Shown: piece after piece, positions 34,431 to 43,429 of the stretch
How the letters are laid out: each line of letters starts with the position of its first letter
Numbering within the stretch: the first letter of the stretch is position 1
From: Mycolicibacterium sp. CBMA 247
GTDB taxonomy: Bacteria > Actinomycetota > Actinomycetes > Mycobacteriales > Mycobacteriaceae
Assembly (NCBI RefSeq): GCF_009729095.1
Contig: NZ_VTGX01000002.1
Location: forward strand, 1,426,001-1,490,000
DNA: 64,000 nucleotides
Direction of reading: 5' to 3'
Notes under the pieces: generated by a model
Seen by the model: the letters and a program-made list of their open reading frames with translations, nothing else
The model's database searches: none
Told to the model about the DNA's origin: nothing
Position numbers and translations under genes: made by a program

Positions 34431-34883
34431 CTATTGCCCTGCCTTCATGGCCTGTGCGATCTCTTCCGGGCTGACCTCGCGCACCGGCTGTCCGAGTGAC
34501 CACTGGTGCCCGAACGGATCGCGCACCATGCCGTAGCGGTCACCCCAGAACTGGTCTTCGAGCGGCATGACGACCTCGGCGCCGGCCTCGACCGCCTTGG
34601 CGAACTTCGCCTCGACATCGGTCACGGTGAGGTGAATCGTCACCGGGGTACCGCCCAGGGCCCTCGGGGTAGTCGACTTGCCATCGTTGAACTCGGGAAA
34701 ATCGTCGTTGAGCATGACCGTGGACCCGTTGATGGTGAGAGCGGCGTGAACGAGCTTGCCGTCGGGCCCGGGCATCCGGCCCAACTCGGTGGCGTCGAAC
34801 GCCTTGACATAGAAATCGATTGCCGCGGCGGCATCGTCGACAACCAGATGCGGCGTGACTGCGGGTGTTACTTCGATCGCCAT
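34431..34883 (-). CDS. VOC-family protein (glyoxalase/PhnB-like), Rv0887c family
   Basis: A 150-residue vicinal-oxygen-chelate fold protein of the PhnB/YdcJ-like group: TPHLVVDDAAAAIDFYVKAF, then GSTVMLNDDFPEF, and the second half VTIHLTVTDVEAKFAKAVEAGA...PLEDQFWGDRYGMVRDPFGHQWSL. The metal-binding residues are only partly conserved, so it may bind rather than convert a ligand. ATG 34883 has AGGAG directly upstream; the longer frame is not needed. Confidence 0.85.
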   Translation of the reverse strand: MAIEVTPAVTPHLVVDDAAAAIDFYVKAFDATELGRMPGPDGKLVHAALTINGSTVMLNDDFPEFNDGKSTTPRALGGTPVTIHLTVTDVEAKFAKAVEAGAEVVMPLEDQFWGDRYGMVRDPFGHQWSLGQPVREVSPEEIAQAMKAGQ

Positions 34884-34980
34884 TTTTTTCTCCTGATCAC
34901 TGAGCGGACTCAATGCAGACCCGCGCGGCGGGCGGATCTCATCGGCGGACAAGCCCCATACAACCACCACAGTCTGACAA

Positions 34981-35595
34981 TCAGGTGACGGAGAACACTC
35001 GCGGTAGCTCAGCCCGCCCGGTCAGCGCCAGCAGCAGAGTCTCACCCTCGCCCAGTGCGACCGCGATCTGCGTGGCCAGCACGTTCGCCGTCTCCAGCAC
35101 CTCGGCCGGCAGATCCGCCGAAAGACCCGTGGCCCGGGCGATGTCAAGACTGTGAACCGCGAGCTCGAAGATGCGGGTCGGCAGGTAGCCGCTCAACTGG
35201 ATACCGAATCCGCCGATGACGGTGATCAACGGATCGCCCGCCTCGTCGACATCTGCCAGAGCCTGGCTCACCAGCGCATCCACCGCGGCGGTTGGATCGG
35301 AGCCCAGATCGTGCCCGGCCTGCCTGCCGCGCTCGACGATGGCGTCGGCTCCGGCGTCGGACATGAACCCCCGCATTGCGGCGTAGTACTCGACCGGTCC
35401 GGCCAGATCGGCAGTCGATGCCGGGTTCTGCAGATACGTGCTGACGGTGATCAGCGAACGTGAGGTGTGGCCGACGAGCGCGCGCAGATCCCATTCGCCC
35501 AGACCCGGTCCGTCAAACGAGTCCGCCGGTATGGCCCGGACCAGCCGGGCGAATGCGTATGCCGCCGAAGCGAATATCTCGACGGTGGCGGTCAC
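34981..35595 (-). CDS. Mycothiol-dependent maleylpyruvate isomerase-like (DinB superfamily) protein
   Basis: A 204-residue helical-bundle protein of the MDMPI N-terminal type found across mycobacteria. WDLRALVGHTSRSL carries the first metal-binding His and the FELAVHSLDIARATG segment the later His/Asp ligands; the E and H positions suggest a zinc site. Members use mycothiol or bacillithiol for isomerase or transferase reactions; the substrate is unknown. It lies 97 bases upstream of the VOC gene and 13 bases from citA, all on the minus strand. Confidence 0.8.
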   Translation of the reverse strand: MTATVEIFASAAYAFARLVRAIPADSFDGPGLGEWDLRALVGHTSRSLITVSTYLQNPASTADLAGPVEYYAAMRGFMSDAGADAIVERGRQAGHDLGSDPTAAVDALVSQALADVDEAGDPLITVIGGFGIQLSGYLPTRIFELAVHSLDIARATGLSADLPAEVLETANVLATQIAVALGEGETLLLALTGRAELPRVFSVT

Positions 35596-35608
35596 GGTCT
35601 GGTACCGC

Positions 35609-36727
35609 TCATGGCGTGGCGATCTTGTCCCATCCGGCGACCGACTCCACGCTGCGGGGCTCGGGGCCGACGTAGATGGCGGCCGGGCGCACCAGCTTGC
35701 CCAGCCGTTTCTGCTCCATGATGTGCGCGCACCACCCTGCGGTCCGCCCGCAGGTGAACATCGCGGGCATCATCGATGCCGGCACCTGGGCGAAGTCCAG
35801 GATCACCGCGGCCCAGAACTCGACATTGGTCTCGATGGCCCGGTCCGGGCGGCGCTCGCGAAGCTCGGCCAACGCGGCCTGCTCGAGTGCCGCGGCCACC
35901 TCGTAGCGGGGCGCCTCGAGGCGTTTGGCGGTGGCCCGAAGTACCCGCGCCCGCGGATCCTCGGCGCGGTAGACCCGGTGCCCGAAGCCCATCAGCTTGT
36001 CGCCGCGATCCAGGATGTCCTTGACCACCGTGCGCGCGTCGCCGGTCTCTTCGACCTCTTCGATCATCGGCAGCACCCGGGCCGGGGCACCACCGTGCAG
36101 CGGCCCGCTCATCGCGCCCACCGCCCCCGACAGCGAGGCGGCCACATCGGCGCCGGTCGAGGCGATCACCCGGGCGGTGAACGTCGAGGCGTTCATCCCG
36201 TGCTCGGCGGCGGTCACCCAGTAGGCGTCGATCGCCTCGACGTGCTTCGGATCCGGATCGCCCTGCCACCGCGTCATGAAACGTGCCGTGACCGTGGGGC
36301 ATTCGTCGATCCTGCGTTGCGGCACCGCAGGTTGGTAGATGCCGCGGGCGGATTGGGCGACGTAGGACAGTGCCATCACCGAGGCCCGGGCCAACTGGTC
36401 ACGCGCGGTCGAGTCGTTGATGTCCAACAGGGGTGCGTAGCCCCAGATCGGTGCCAGCATTGCCAGCCCGGCCTGGACGTCGACACGGACGTCGCCGCTG
36501 TGAATGGGCAGCGGGAACGGCTCGGCCGGGGGCAGGCCGGTACCGAAACTGCCGTCGACCAGCAGTCCCCACACATCGCCGAAGGTGACCCGGCGGCTGA
36601 CCAGTTCCTCGATGTCCACGCCCCGGTAGCGCAGCGCGCCACCGTCCTTGTCCGGTTCGGCGATCTCGGTGGTGAAGGCGGCGACGCCTTCCAGGCCGGT
36701 AACGAAGTCTTCCGGTACGGCTGGCAT
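35609..36727 (-). CDS. citA: Citrate synthase 2
   Basis: A 372-residue type-I-fold citrate synthase of the short CitA (Rv0889c) group. Substrate and catalytic segments seen: FTTEIAEPDKDGGALRYRG at the start, PLHGGAPARVL with a catalytic His, MGFGHRVYRAEDPRA with the second, and AVILDFAQVPASMMPAMF with the Asp region. It condenses acetyl-CoA and oxaloacetate in the TCA or a methylcitrate-like side reaction. A second citrate synthase (gltA2) lies at the far end of the window. It is divergent from pdxH, 41 bases apart. Confidence 0.93.
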   Translation of the reverse strand: MPAVPEDFVTGLEGVAAFTTEIAEPDKDGGALRYRGVDIEELVSRRVTFGDVWGLLVDGSFGTGLPPAEPFPLPIHSGDVRVDVQAGLAMLAPIWGYAPLLDINDSTARDQLARASVMALSYVAQSARGIYQPAVPQRRIDECPTVTARFMTRWQGDPDPKHVEAIDAYWVTAAEHGMNASTFTARVIASTGADVAASLSGAVGAMSGPLHGGAPARVLPMIEEVEETGDARTVVKDILDRGDKLMGFGHRVYRAEDPRARVLRATAKRLEAPRYEVAAALEQAALAELRERRPDRAIETNVEFWAAVILDFAQVPASMMPAMFTCGRTAGWCAHIMEQKRLGKLVRPAAIYVGPEPRSVESVAGWDKIATP

Positions 36728-36768
36728 GGCCAGATTGTTGCACCAAGCTCAGGCGTAGCGTTATCGCG

Positions 36769-37446
36769 GTGCCAATACCCGCTGATCATCATGACCACGA
36801 CCTGGCTGCCATGCGTGTTGACTACGTGGAGAAGGACGGCTGCGGGGACCTGGACGTCGACTGGCTCGGCGAGGACGCGGCGAGAGGTTGGCTGATGCTG
36901 CTGCGGACCTGGCTGGCCGATGCCTACCGCGCCGGCGTGGCCGAGCCCAACGCCATGGTGGTGGCCACCGCCGACGATGAGGGAAGACCGGTCACCCGAA
37001 CAGTGTTGTGCAAGAGCATGGACGAGACCGGCATCACGTTCTTCACCAACTATGACTCCGCCAAAGGTGCACAGCTGGCCGCGAATCCGTACGCGTCGGC
37101 GACGTTCCCGTGGTACCGGCTGGGACGCCAGGTCCACGTGCGCGGTCCGGTGACCAAGGTGAGCCGCGAGGCCACCGAGGAGTACTGGTCCAAGCGCCCC
37201 CGGGGTTCACAGCTGGGCGCCTGGGCGTCGCAGCAGTCCAGCCCGATCGCGTCCCGTGCGGCATTGCTGTCCCAGCTTGCCGAGGTGACCGAGCGGTTCG
37301 CCGGCCTCGAAACGGTTCCGGTGCCGCCGAACTGGGGTGGATACCTGATCGCGCCCGAGAGCGTTGAATTCTGGCAGGGCCGGGAGAACCGGGTGCACAA
37401 CCGGATTCGCGTGTCTGGCGCAGGCGCGGAACGCCTGCAGCCTTGA
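36769..37446 (+). CDS. pdxH: Pyridoxamine 5'-phosphate oxidase
   Basis: A 225-residue FMN-dependent split-barrel enzyme that makes pyridoxal phosphate. Family motifs: AEPNAMVVATADDEGRPVTRTVLCK, FFTNYDSAKGAQLAANP, ATFPWYRLGRQVHVRGPV, SQLGAWASQQSSPI, and a C-terminal FWQGRENRVHNRI. GTG 36769 gives the common length. It is likely co-oriented with the MFS gene 31 bases downstream. Confidence 0.95.
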   Translation: MPIPADHHDHDLAAMRVDYVEKDGCGDLDVDWLGEDAARGWLMLLRTWLADAYRAGVAEPNAMVVATADDEGRPVTRTVLCKSMDETGITFFTNYDSAKGAQLAANPYASATFPWYRLGRQVHVRGPVTKVSREATEEYWSKRPRGSQLGAWASQQSSPIASRAALLSQLAEVTERFAGLETVPVPPNWGGYLIAPESVEFWQGRENRVHNRIRVSGAGAERLQP

Positions 37447-37477
37447 CGTTCCCCGTCGCTTCGCTCGCCCCTGGGTC

Positions 37478-38815
37478 GTGAGCAAGTTCTTCGCCGACAC
37501 CACCCCGCTGCGCACACCGGATTTCCGGCGGCTGTGGTTGGCCGGAATCCCCACTGTCATCGGCGCCAACCTGACCATCTTCGCGGTGCCGGTGCAGCTG
37601 TACGTGCTCACCGAGAACTCCGCCTACGTCGGGTTGTCGGGTCTGTTCGCGCTGGTTCCGCTGGTCGTGTTCGGCCTGTGGGGCGGGGCCTGGGCCGACG
37701 CGATGGACCGCAGGCTGCTGCTGATCATCGCGTCGATCGGGTTGGCCGGGTCCTCGGTGCTGCTGTGGCTGCAGGCCGCGCTGGCACTCGACAACGTATG
37801 GGTGGTGCTGTGTCTGCTGGGAGTGCAGCAGGCGTTCTATGCGGTCAACAGTCCGACCCGCTCGGCGGCCATTCCGCGGATGCTGCCCGGCGAGCAGCTG
37901 CCCGCGGCGAACTCACTGAACATGACGGTGATGCAGTTCGGCGCGATCGTCGGCCCGCTGATGGCCGGATTCCTGCTGAACTGGGTGGACCTGTCGACGC
38001 TGTATCTGATCGACGCCGTGACGTGTCTGGTGCCGATCTGGGCCACCTTTCGGCTCGCGCCGATGCCGCCCGCGAGTACCGAGCAGGGCTCGTCCCGGTG
38101 GGGCCTGGCGGCGGTGCTGGACGGCTTCCGCTACCTGGCCGGCAACCGCGTGGTGTTGATGTCCTTCGTCGTCGATCTGGTGGCGATGATCTTCGGGATG
38201 CCGCGCGCGTTGTTCCCGCAGATGGCGCACGAGAGTTTCGGCGGCCCGGTCGAGGGCGGCACCGCGATGGCGCTGCTGGCGGCGGCGATGTCGGTGGGCG
38301 CGGTGGCCGGTGGTGTGTTCTCGGGCTGGCTGCCGCGGATCCGCAGGCAGGGGCTGGCCGTGGTGCTGGCGATCGTGGTCTGGGGTGTGGCGATGGTCGG
38401 GTTCGGCCTGGCCGGCGGAATGGCACACGGTCACGCCGGGCAGGTGTTATGGATTGCGTTGGTGTTCTTGGCGATTGGTGGCGCGGCTGACATGGTGTCG
38501 GCCGCGTTCCGGTCGACGATCCTGCAGCAGGCGGCCTCCGACGAGTTGCGTGGCCGGCTGCAGGGCGTGTTCACCGTCGTGGTCGCAGGTGGCCCGCGAT
38601 TGGCCGATACATTGCACGGGGCGGCAGCGGCGGCGGTGGGCACGACGGTCGCCGCGGCCGGTGGCGGTGCGCTGGTGGTCGTCGGTGTGGTGATCGCGGC
38701 GCTCGTGGTGCCGGCGTTCGTCCGCTATCGCGTGGCTGCGAGCGATGCGAGTGGGGCGAGCGATAAAGCCGGTGAGGTCGTCCCGCAGAAAGAGTCCGAG
38801 ACTGACAAAGTATGA
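37478..38815 (+). CDS. MFS exporter (EntS-like)
   Basis: A 445-residue major facilitator protein with 12 spans. TPLRTPDFRRLWLAG is the usual opening of EntS/siderophore-exporter-like MFS proteins; GGAWADAMDRRLLLI is motif A, and QAFYAVNSPTRSAAIPRMLP the central signature. The exported substrate may be a siderophore or drug. GTG 37478 was chosen as it begins the SKFFADTTPLRTP stretch; the longer frame overlaps pdxH. Its stop overlaps the open frame of the TetR gene, whose chosen start is 80 bases later. Confidence 0.85.
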   Translation: MSKFFADTTPLRTPDFRRLWLAGIPTVIGANLTIFAVPVQLYVLTENSAYVGLSGLFALVPLVVFGLWGGAWADAMDRRLLLIIASIGLAGSSVLLWLQAALALDNVWVVLCLLGVQQAFYAVNSPTRSAAIPRMLPGEQLPAANSLNMTVMQFGAIVGPLMAGFLLNWVDLSTLYLIDAVTCLVPIWATFRLAPMPPASTEQGSSRWGLAAVLDGFRYLAGNRVVLMSFVVDLVAMIFGMPRALFPQMAHESFGGPVEGGTAMALLAAAMSVGAVAGGVFSGWLPRIRRQGLAVVLAIVVWGVAMVGFGLAGGMAHGHAGQVLWIALVFLAIGGAADMVSAAFRSTILQQAASDELRGRLQGVFTVVVAGGPRLADTLHGAAAAAVGTTVAAAGGGALVVVGVVIAALVVPAFVRYRVAASDASGASDKAGEVVPQKESETDKV

Positions 38816-38895
38816 CCACCGGCGAATTGCACTGTCCGCCAGATAGTTGCCGAAACCGCCGAAACACCCCCTCCTTGCCGATAGCATCCGGTCTC

Positions 38896-39546
38896 GTGGC
38901 TGACGTGATGCAACAGGTCCAGCCCGGTCTGCGCGAGCGCAAGAAGCAGCGGACCCGGGCGATGTTGATCGAGGCCGCGATCGATCTGTGTGACCGTCAG
39001 GGGTTCGAGCAGACCACCGTCGAGCAAATCGCCGCGGTTGCTGATGTGTCACCGCGTACATTCAGCCGCTACTTCGCGACCAAGGACGCTGTCGTCCTGG
39101 CGTTCGTCGACGAGGTGGCCGAGATCGTCGCGATCGAACTCGCGGCGCAACCGGCCGGAATCGGCGATATCGAGGCGTTGTACCGGGCGCACGTGCGGGC
39201 GTTCCTCAACACGAAGACGGCACCGCCGACGCAGCTGACCTCCAAGCGGCTGTTGGCCTCGGCGCGCATCATCACCTCGTCACCGGTGCTGATGCAGTCG
39301 GCCTCGGAGTTCCGGGCGGACGCCGTCAACGTGGTGTTGGCGCGGCGGATGGGGGTGCCCGGCGAGGATCGCCGGCTCAAGCTGACGGCCGTCGTCTGGG
39401 GCTCGATCGTGATGACCGGCATCGCTGAGCTGGGATCTCGGGCCGATTGGGGCGCTGTGACCGTCGATGACATCGTCGGGCGGATCGAGGCGGCGTATGC
39501 AGATTTCCTGGAGGTTGTCGCGCGCGTGCCCCAGCACGCGACCTGA
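38896..39546 (+). CDS. TetR-family transcriptional regulator, possibly chimeric 3' end
   Basis: A 216-residue regulator. The DNA-binding domain is complete: LRERKKQRTRAMLIEAAIDL, FEQTTVEQIAAVADVSPRTFSRYFATKDAV. The C-terminal ligand domain has a TSSPVLMQSASEFRADAVNVVLARRMG helix (about 130-160). Start GTG 38896 or ATG 38908 are both possible. The last 208 coding bases (39320-39527) occur again at 61668-61876, ahead of gltA2, and the two copies end in different tails (here ARVPQHAT). The last nine codons may therefore derive from the integrated DNA. It may regulate the MFS gene upstream. Confidence 0.88.
   Translation: MADVMQQVQPGLRERKKQRTRAMLIEAAIDLCDRQGFEQTTVEQIAAVADVSPRTFSRYFATKDAVVLAFVDEVAEIVAIELAAQPAGIGDIEALYRAHVRAFLNTKTAPPTQLTSKRLLASARIITSSPVLMQSASEFRADAVNVVLARRMGVPGEDRRLKLTAVVWGSIVMTGIAELGSRADWGAVTVDDIVGRIEAAYADFLEVVARVPQHAT
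39320..39527. repeat. About 208-bp direct repeat, left copy (3' part of TetR gene)
   Basis: This segment matches 61668-61876 at about 98 percent: one G/A difference, one inserted C, and two C/G differences near the end. The left copy is inside the intact TetR gene; the right copy is a headless fragment. Together they bracket the 22-kb island. Confidence 0.92.
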
Positions 39547-40086
39547 CTGCAGCGGTCGCGGATGTCGGCGACCCGGTACCGCATCGAGGAAATCTCTTGT
39601 GTCGGTTCGATTTGTGTTCGGTTCGATGCGGCCCGACCACCGGATTAGCGCGCAGCCGACCCGGTAGGTGCCGTTAGGCTCGACTGGGCCGCGCCCGAAT
39701 GCGAAGTATTGGAAGTATTTGGAAGAGCCCGGTGGTGCAGTGCAGCGAACGCCGCTGCGCGTGGCGACACCGGGCCCGATTACCATCGATTCTCCGGATC
39801 GCTGTCGGCAGGCGTTAGCTTTTCGGCGGGTCAACGAACAATGGGTGGGGATACGTACGTGACTTACGGCTGGTACGGGGGTGGCCCGGCTGATCCATTC
39901 GGCAACAACCCATTCGGCCGGACAAGACACGTGATCGCACCGGTGAAGCATGAGGTCGCCGCGCGGCCTGCTTCGATAGCATCACGTGGTGCGGTTCGGG
40001 GGTCTGGCTTCGCTTTCAGCGGTGGGCACCGGACCCCGCGCCGACCTGGCTCGACCGAGAACTGAAGACGGAAGGTTTGGTGGCGT
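39547..40086 (+). other. Leader region of the island with a relic open frame
   Basis: This 540-base gap precedes the operon. It contains two TCGGTTCGAT direct repeats near 39600-39640 and an AT-richer spot (AAGTATTGGAAGTATTTGGAAG) near 39703-39725, probable promoter territory. From a GTG at 39859 a short frame reads TYGWYGGGPADPFGNNPFGRTRH, whose first 20 residues resemble the N-terminal tails of the three paralogues downstream and then degenerates (see separate entry). Confidence 0.55.
39859..40065 (+). pseudogene. Possible relic of a DPFG-tailed membrane protein gene
   Basis: A 68-codon frame from GTG 39859 begins with a Gly/Pro-rich tail containing DPFG and NPFG, as in the genes at 56294, 57282 and 58297. 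It then continues with unrelated Arg/Ala/Ser-rich residues and stops without any membrane span. Most likely the remaining head of a deleted paralogue; a short real peptide cannot be excluded. Confidence 0.4.
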
Positions 40087-40662
40087 TTGAGCACCCCGAG
40101 TCCATTCGATTTCAGCGACTTCGGTCCGCCGGCCCGGCCCGGCCCAACCGGTCCAACCGGCCCGGGCGGGCGTCCAGCACCAGGTCCGGGCGGGCCCTCG
40201 TCGGGATTCGATCCGTGGGCGGGCCAGCCCCCGGCCCAGCGTCAGCCCGCGTCCCAGGAGGTTTTCGGGGCGTCACCGGCCGGGTACCCGATGGGGGCCC
40301 AGGATGCGTTCGGCCAGCCCATCACGGTGGGGCCCGGTGCGGCGGCACTGCGGACCACCGGACCGCCGTTGGTCTGGTTCGCTGTAGCGCTCGGATTGGC
40401 GCTGGCGGGTGTGATTGTCGCGGTGATCGGCGCGATCGTGGGGCCGATGCTGGTCACGGCCGTGGCGGGCTGGCTGTTGGCGGGGCCGGTGGCTATCGGC
40501 GCGTTGGCGGTATACACGCGGGTGGACACCCGGCGGCGCACGGACGCGATCTACTCGGCGCCGAACTGGACGTCGACGCTGTACTGGGCGGTGCTGGCGG
40601 TGTGCCTGGTGGGTATCGCCGTCGGGGCCTGGCAGATCGCGCTGTGGGCGGGCAGGCTCTAG
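40087..40662 (+). CDS. Proline-glycine-rich tailed membrane protein, first gene of island operon
   Basis: A 191-residue protein. The first 95 residues are Pro/Gly/Gln-rich and contain PFDFSDFG, FDPWAG and DAFG motifs related to the DPFG motif of other island proteins. Three membrane spans follow (about 97-117, 120-143, 165-187), with a basic TRVDTRRRTD loop. Start is taken as TTG 40087, which is weak. It ends four bases before the vWA gene. No family assignment. Confidence 0.7.
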   Translation: MSTPSPFDFSDFGPPARPGPTGPTGPGGRPAPGPGGPSSGFDPWAGQPPAQRQPASQEVFGASPAGYPMGAQDAFGQPITVGPGAAALRTTGPPLVWFAVALGLALAGVIVAVIGAIVGPMLVTAVAGWLLAGPVAIGALAVYTRVDTRRRTDAIYSAPNWTSTLYWAVLAVCLVGIAVGAWQIALWAGRL

Positions 40663-40666
40663 GGCG

Positions 40667-43429
40667 ATGACGAGGGGAATTGCGCGCGGCGGTGCCGCGG
40701 TGATGCTGGTTGTGTCGACCGCACTGGCGGTCGTGCTGATGGGCTGGACGGCTCCGACGGCGTCGGCGCAGGCATCGACCGGCGGGGCGAAGCGGTTCGG
40801 CGCGTGTCTGGCCGCGCAGAAGACCGGCGACCTGTTGTTGTTGTTCGACGAGTCGAGCAGCCTGCAGCAAAGCGATCCCGAGGGCGCGCGGGTGCAGGCC
40901 GCCCGCTATCTGCTGCAGACTCTCGGCCGCTACGCCGGGCGAGTGGATGCCGATCTTGAGGTGGCGACGGCCGGGTTCTCCGACACCTACGTCCCGGAAC
41001 ATGACTGGACCCGCCTCACCGACGCTAACGCCGACGCGACGGCGCAGCAGCTGAGTGGCCTGGAGTCCAAGAACACCGGCATCGACACCGATTACTGGGT
41101 GGCCCTGGACGGGGCGCGCCAGGCGTTGGCGGCCCACGCGAAGAACGCCGAGGGCGGTCAGCGCTGCCAGGCGATCGCGTGGTTCTCCGACGGCAAGATC
41201 GACTTCACCGCGCGCAAGGTGGCCAAGCCGTACGCCGAAGGCGTCGACCTGAGTTCCCCGGAAGGGGTGGAGCAGGCCGGGCAACGCGCGATCGAGTCGA
41301 TCTGCCGGTCCGGCGGGGTGGCCGACCAGGTGCGGTCGTCGGGGATCGTGATGCTCGGCATCGGCTTGGGCGCGACCACCGCGCCGGCGGACTTCGACGT
41401 GATGAGCGCGATCAGCACCGGGAAGGGTCTGGCCGGGAAAACCTGCGGGGTCAAGACCGATCCGGTGCCGGGCGACTTCTATTCGGTGGCCGACATCGAC
41501 GACATGTTGTTTGCGTTCGACGCACTCAATCCGGACCCGGGCATCGAGAACCAGGGTGCGGTGTGCCAGCTGCAGGTGTGCCCGGAGGCCAAGCACAACT
41601 TCGTGCTGGACCGCTCGATCAAGTCGGTGACCATCCTGGGTTCCGGCGACGTGCCCGGCGTGGTGCCCTACCTGGTGTCGCCGTCGGGGCAGACGGTCGA
41701 GTTGCCGCGGAAAGACGGCTCGGTCGACATCGACGTCGCGGGTGTCCGGGTGTCCTACGAATGGCTGTCCGAGACCGGGCAGAACATCGTCATGCAGAAC
41801 ACCGGCGGCGCGGAATGGGCCGGCCAGTGGGGCATCGTCTATGTCGACACCGCCGGCAAGCACCCCGATGCGGTGTCGAAGGTCAGCATCCACATCACCA
41901 CCGACATCTTCCCGGCCCTGATCAGCAGCGACGGCAAGCAGGGGCATGACATCACGTGGCACAGCGGCCAAAAGCTGGAGGGGCTGACCTTCGGCCTCGT
42001 CGACGGGCAGAACAAACCGGTGACGCCCACCGATCTGGCCGGTTCTGCCACGCTGTCGGCGCAACTGGTGCCCGCCGGGGCCGCACCCATCGAACTGCTG
42101 GGCGGGGTCCCCAAGGAGGACATCGGCAAACCGGTGCAGGTCGACCTGAGCAACGTCGAGCCCGGTCCGGCCACATTGAAGATGTCATTGGTGATCACCA
42201 CCGCGCCTGCGGTCGATCCGGCGGGTGCGCAGATCGCGCCCGGTACCCAGTTGTCGCCGCAGAACGTCGACGTCAACATGCAGATCCTGCCGAAGCTCGG
42301 CCTGCCGTCGCCGGGCGAGCGGATCGACTTCGGCAGCGTCCAGGCCGCGGAGGGGGCGACGGCGTCGCTGAGCATCACCGGCCCGGGGTGCGTGTGGATC
42401 GCCGACTCCGACGCCGTCACGGTGGAGGCCGGCCCCGAAGGCATCGGCACGCCGAAGGTGACCTCGGCGGCGAACTCGCCGGGGAACTGCCTGAAAGTGC
42501 AGGCCGATAAGACCGGGAATCTGGACGTCACACTGCGCACCGAGCAGGACGGCCACGGCGGTCTCAGCGGGACGGTGCCGCTTCACGTTGCCGCACTGGA
42601 CAACCCCGATGATTCGCAAACGGTCCAGGTGCCGTTCGCGGCATCGTTGATCAAGCCGCTGAGCACCGTCAACTTCGTCTTGGTGCTCATCGCCGCGCTG
42701 CTGCTCGGTCCGGGCATCCCGTTGGGGTTGCTGTACTTGTCGAAGTGGTGGGTGAGCAAGATCCCCGACATCCCGCTGTTGGCCGAGCGGATCCGGGCCG
42801 AGGTGCGCTCGGACATTGCGCTGCGCGACGGCGAGCCGTTCGCGATGGTCGACACCGATCTGGTCAATCCGGTGCCCGGGCTGGCCGGCGGTACGCGTCG
42901 GCTCTCGGTACTGGGAACGACGCTGACCGTGGTGCTGGGCCGCAGCCCGTTCGGCGCCGGACACGTCAGCGTCGACGCCGGCCACCTGATCAGCACCGGC
43001 TCCGAACTGCCCGCCACCGACGGCACCGGCCTGCGCGCGGTACTGCCGCTGGCGGTGCACAACACCTGGGTGGTGCTGCACGATCCGCGCGGGCCGTCGA
43101 CAGACGCTGAGGTGTTGCTGCTGGTCAGTGGCAACACCGACATCGCGGCCCGGGAACAGCTCTACGAAGAGGTGGCGCGCCGGCTGCCGGAAGTTCTCAA
43201 CGGCCTGCGGCTGCAGGCCGTTCAGGCCGGACTGGCGTCCCCGCACGACGATGCCGGGCCCGGGCCATCCCCGTTCGGCGATACGGCCGCGGGTGCGCCG
43301 GCCGGCTACGACCCGTTCGCCGACGGCGCACCGCCGCCGGCCCCGCCGATGGGGCCCGGTCAACCTGGGCCGGCCCAGCCGCAGCGGTATGACAGTGATT
43401 CGTTCGATCCGTTTGGAGGGGGAGCCTGA
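40667..43429 (+). CDS. Exported vWA-domain protein with transmembrane anchor
   Basis: A 920-residue protein. A signal peptide (1-35, ending TASAQA) leads to a von Willebrand A domain (about 52-290) with the MIDAS motif DESSS at 61-65, preceded by GDLLLLF. Beta-rich modules follow outside the membrane (about 300-660), then one membrane span (about 667-690) and a cytoplasmic part of about 230 residues ending in a Pro-rich tail with YDPFADG and SFDPFGGGA. It may bind an extracellular ligand and report inside through the tail. Its TGA overlaps the start of the tubulin-like gene. Family members occur with GTPase-associated systems in actinobacteria. Confidence 0.85.
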   Translation: MTRGIARGGAAVMLVVSTALAVVLMGWTAPTASAQASTGGAKRFGACLAAQKTGDLLLLFDESSSLQQSDPEGARVQAARYLLQTLGRYAGRVDADLEVATAGFSDTYVPEHDWTRLTDANADATAQQLSGLESKNTGIDTDYWVALDGARQALAAHAKNAEGGQRCQAIAWFSDGKIDFTARKVAKPYAEGVDLSSPEGVEQAGQRAIESICRSGGVADQVRSSGIVMLGIGLGATTAPADFDVMSAISTGKGLAGKTCGVKTDPVPGDFYSVADIDDMLFAFDALNPDPGIENQGAVCQLQVCPEAKHNFVLDRSIKSVTILGSGDVPGVVPYLVSPSGQTVELPRKDGSVDIDVAGVRVSYEWLSETGQNIVMQNTGGAEWAGQWGIVYVDTAGKHPDAVSKVSIHITTDIFPALISSDGKQGHDITWHSGQKLEGLTFGLVDGQNKPVTPTDLAGSATLSAQLVPAGAAPIELLGGVPKEDIGKPVQVDLSNVEPGPATLKMSLVITTAPAVDPAGAQIAPGTQLSPQNVDVNMQILPKLGLPSPGERIDFGSVQAAEGATASLSITGPGCVWIADSDAVTVEAGPEGIGTPKVTSAANSPGNCLKVQADKTGNLDVTLRTEQDGHGGLSGTVPLHVAALDNPDDSQTVQVPFAASLIKPLSTVNFVLVLIAALLLGPGIPLGLLYLSKWWVSKIPDIPLLAERIRAEVRSDIALRDGEPFAMVDTDLVNPVPGLAGGTRRLSVLGTTLTVVLGRSPFGAGHVSVDAGHLISTGSELPATDGTGLRAVLPLAVHNTWVVLHDPRGPSTDAEVLLLVSGNTDIAAREQLYEEVARRLPEVLNGLRLQAVQAGLASPHDDAGPGPSPFGDTAAGAPAGYDPFADGAPPPAPPMGPGQPGPAQPQRYDSDSFDPFGGGA

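Noticed and set aside
40493..42064. 523-residue minus-strand frame
   Set aside because: Antisense shadow of the vWA protein gene, which has signal peptide and MIDAS motif.
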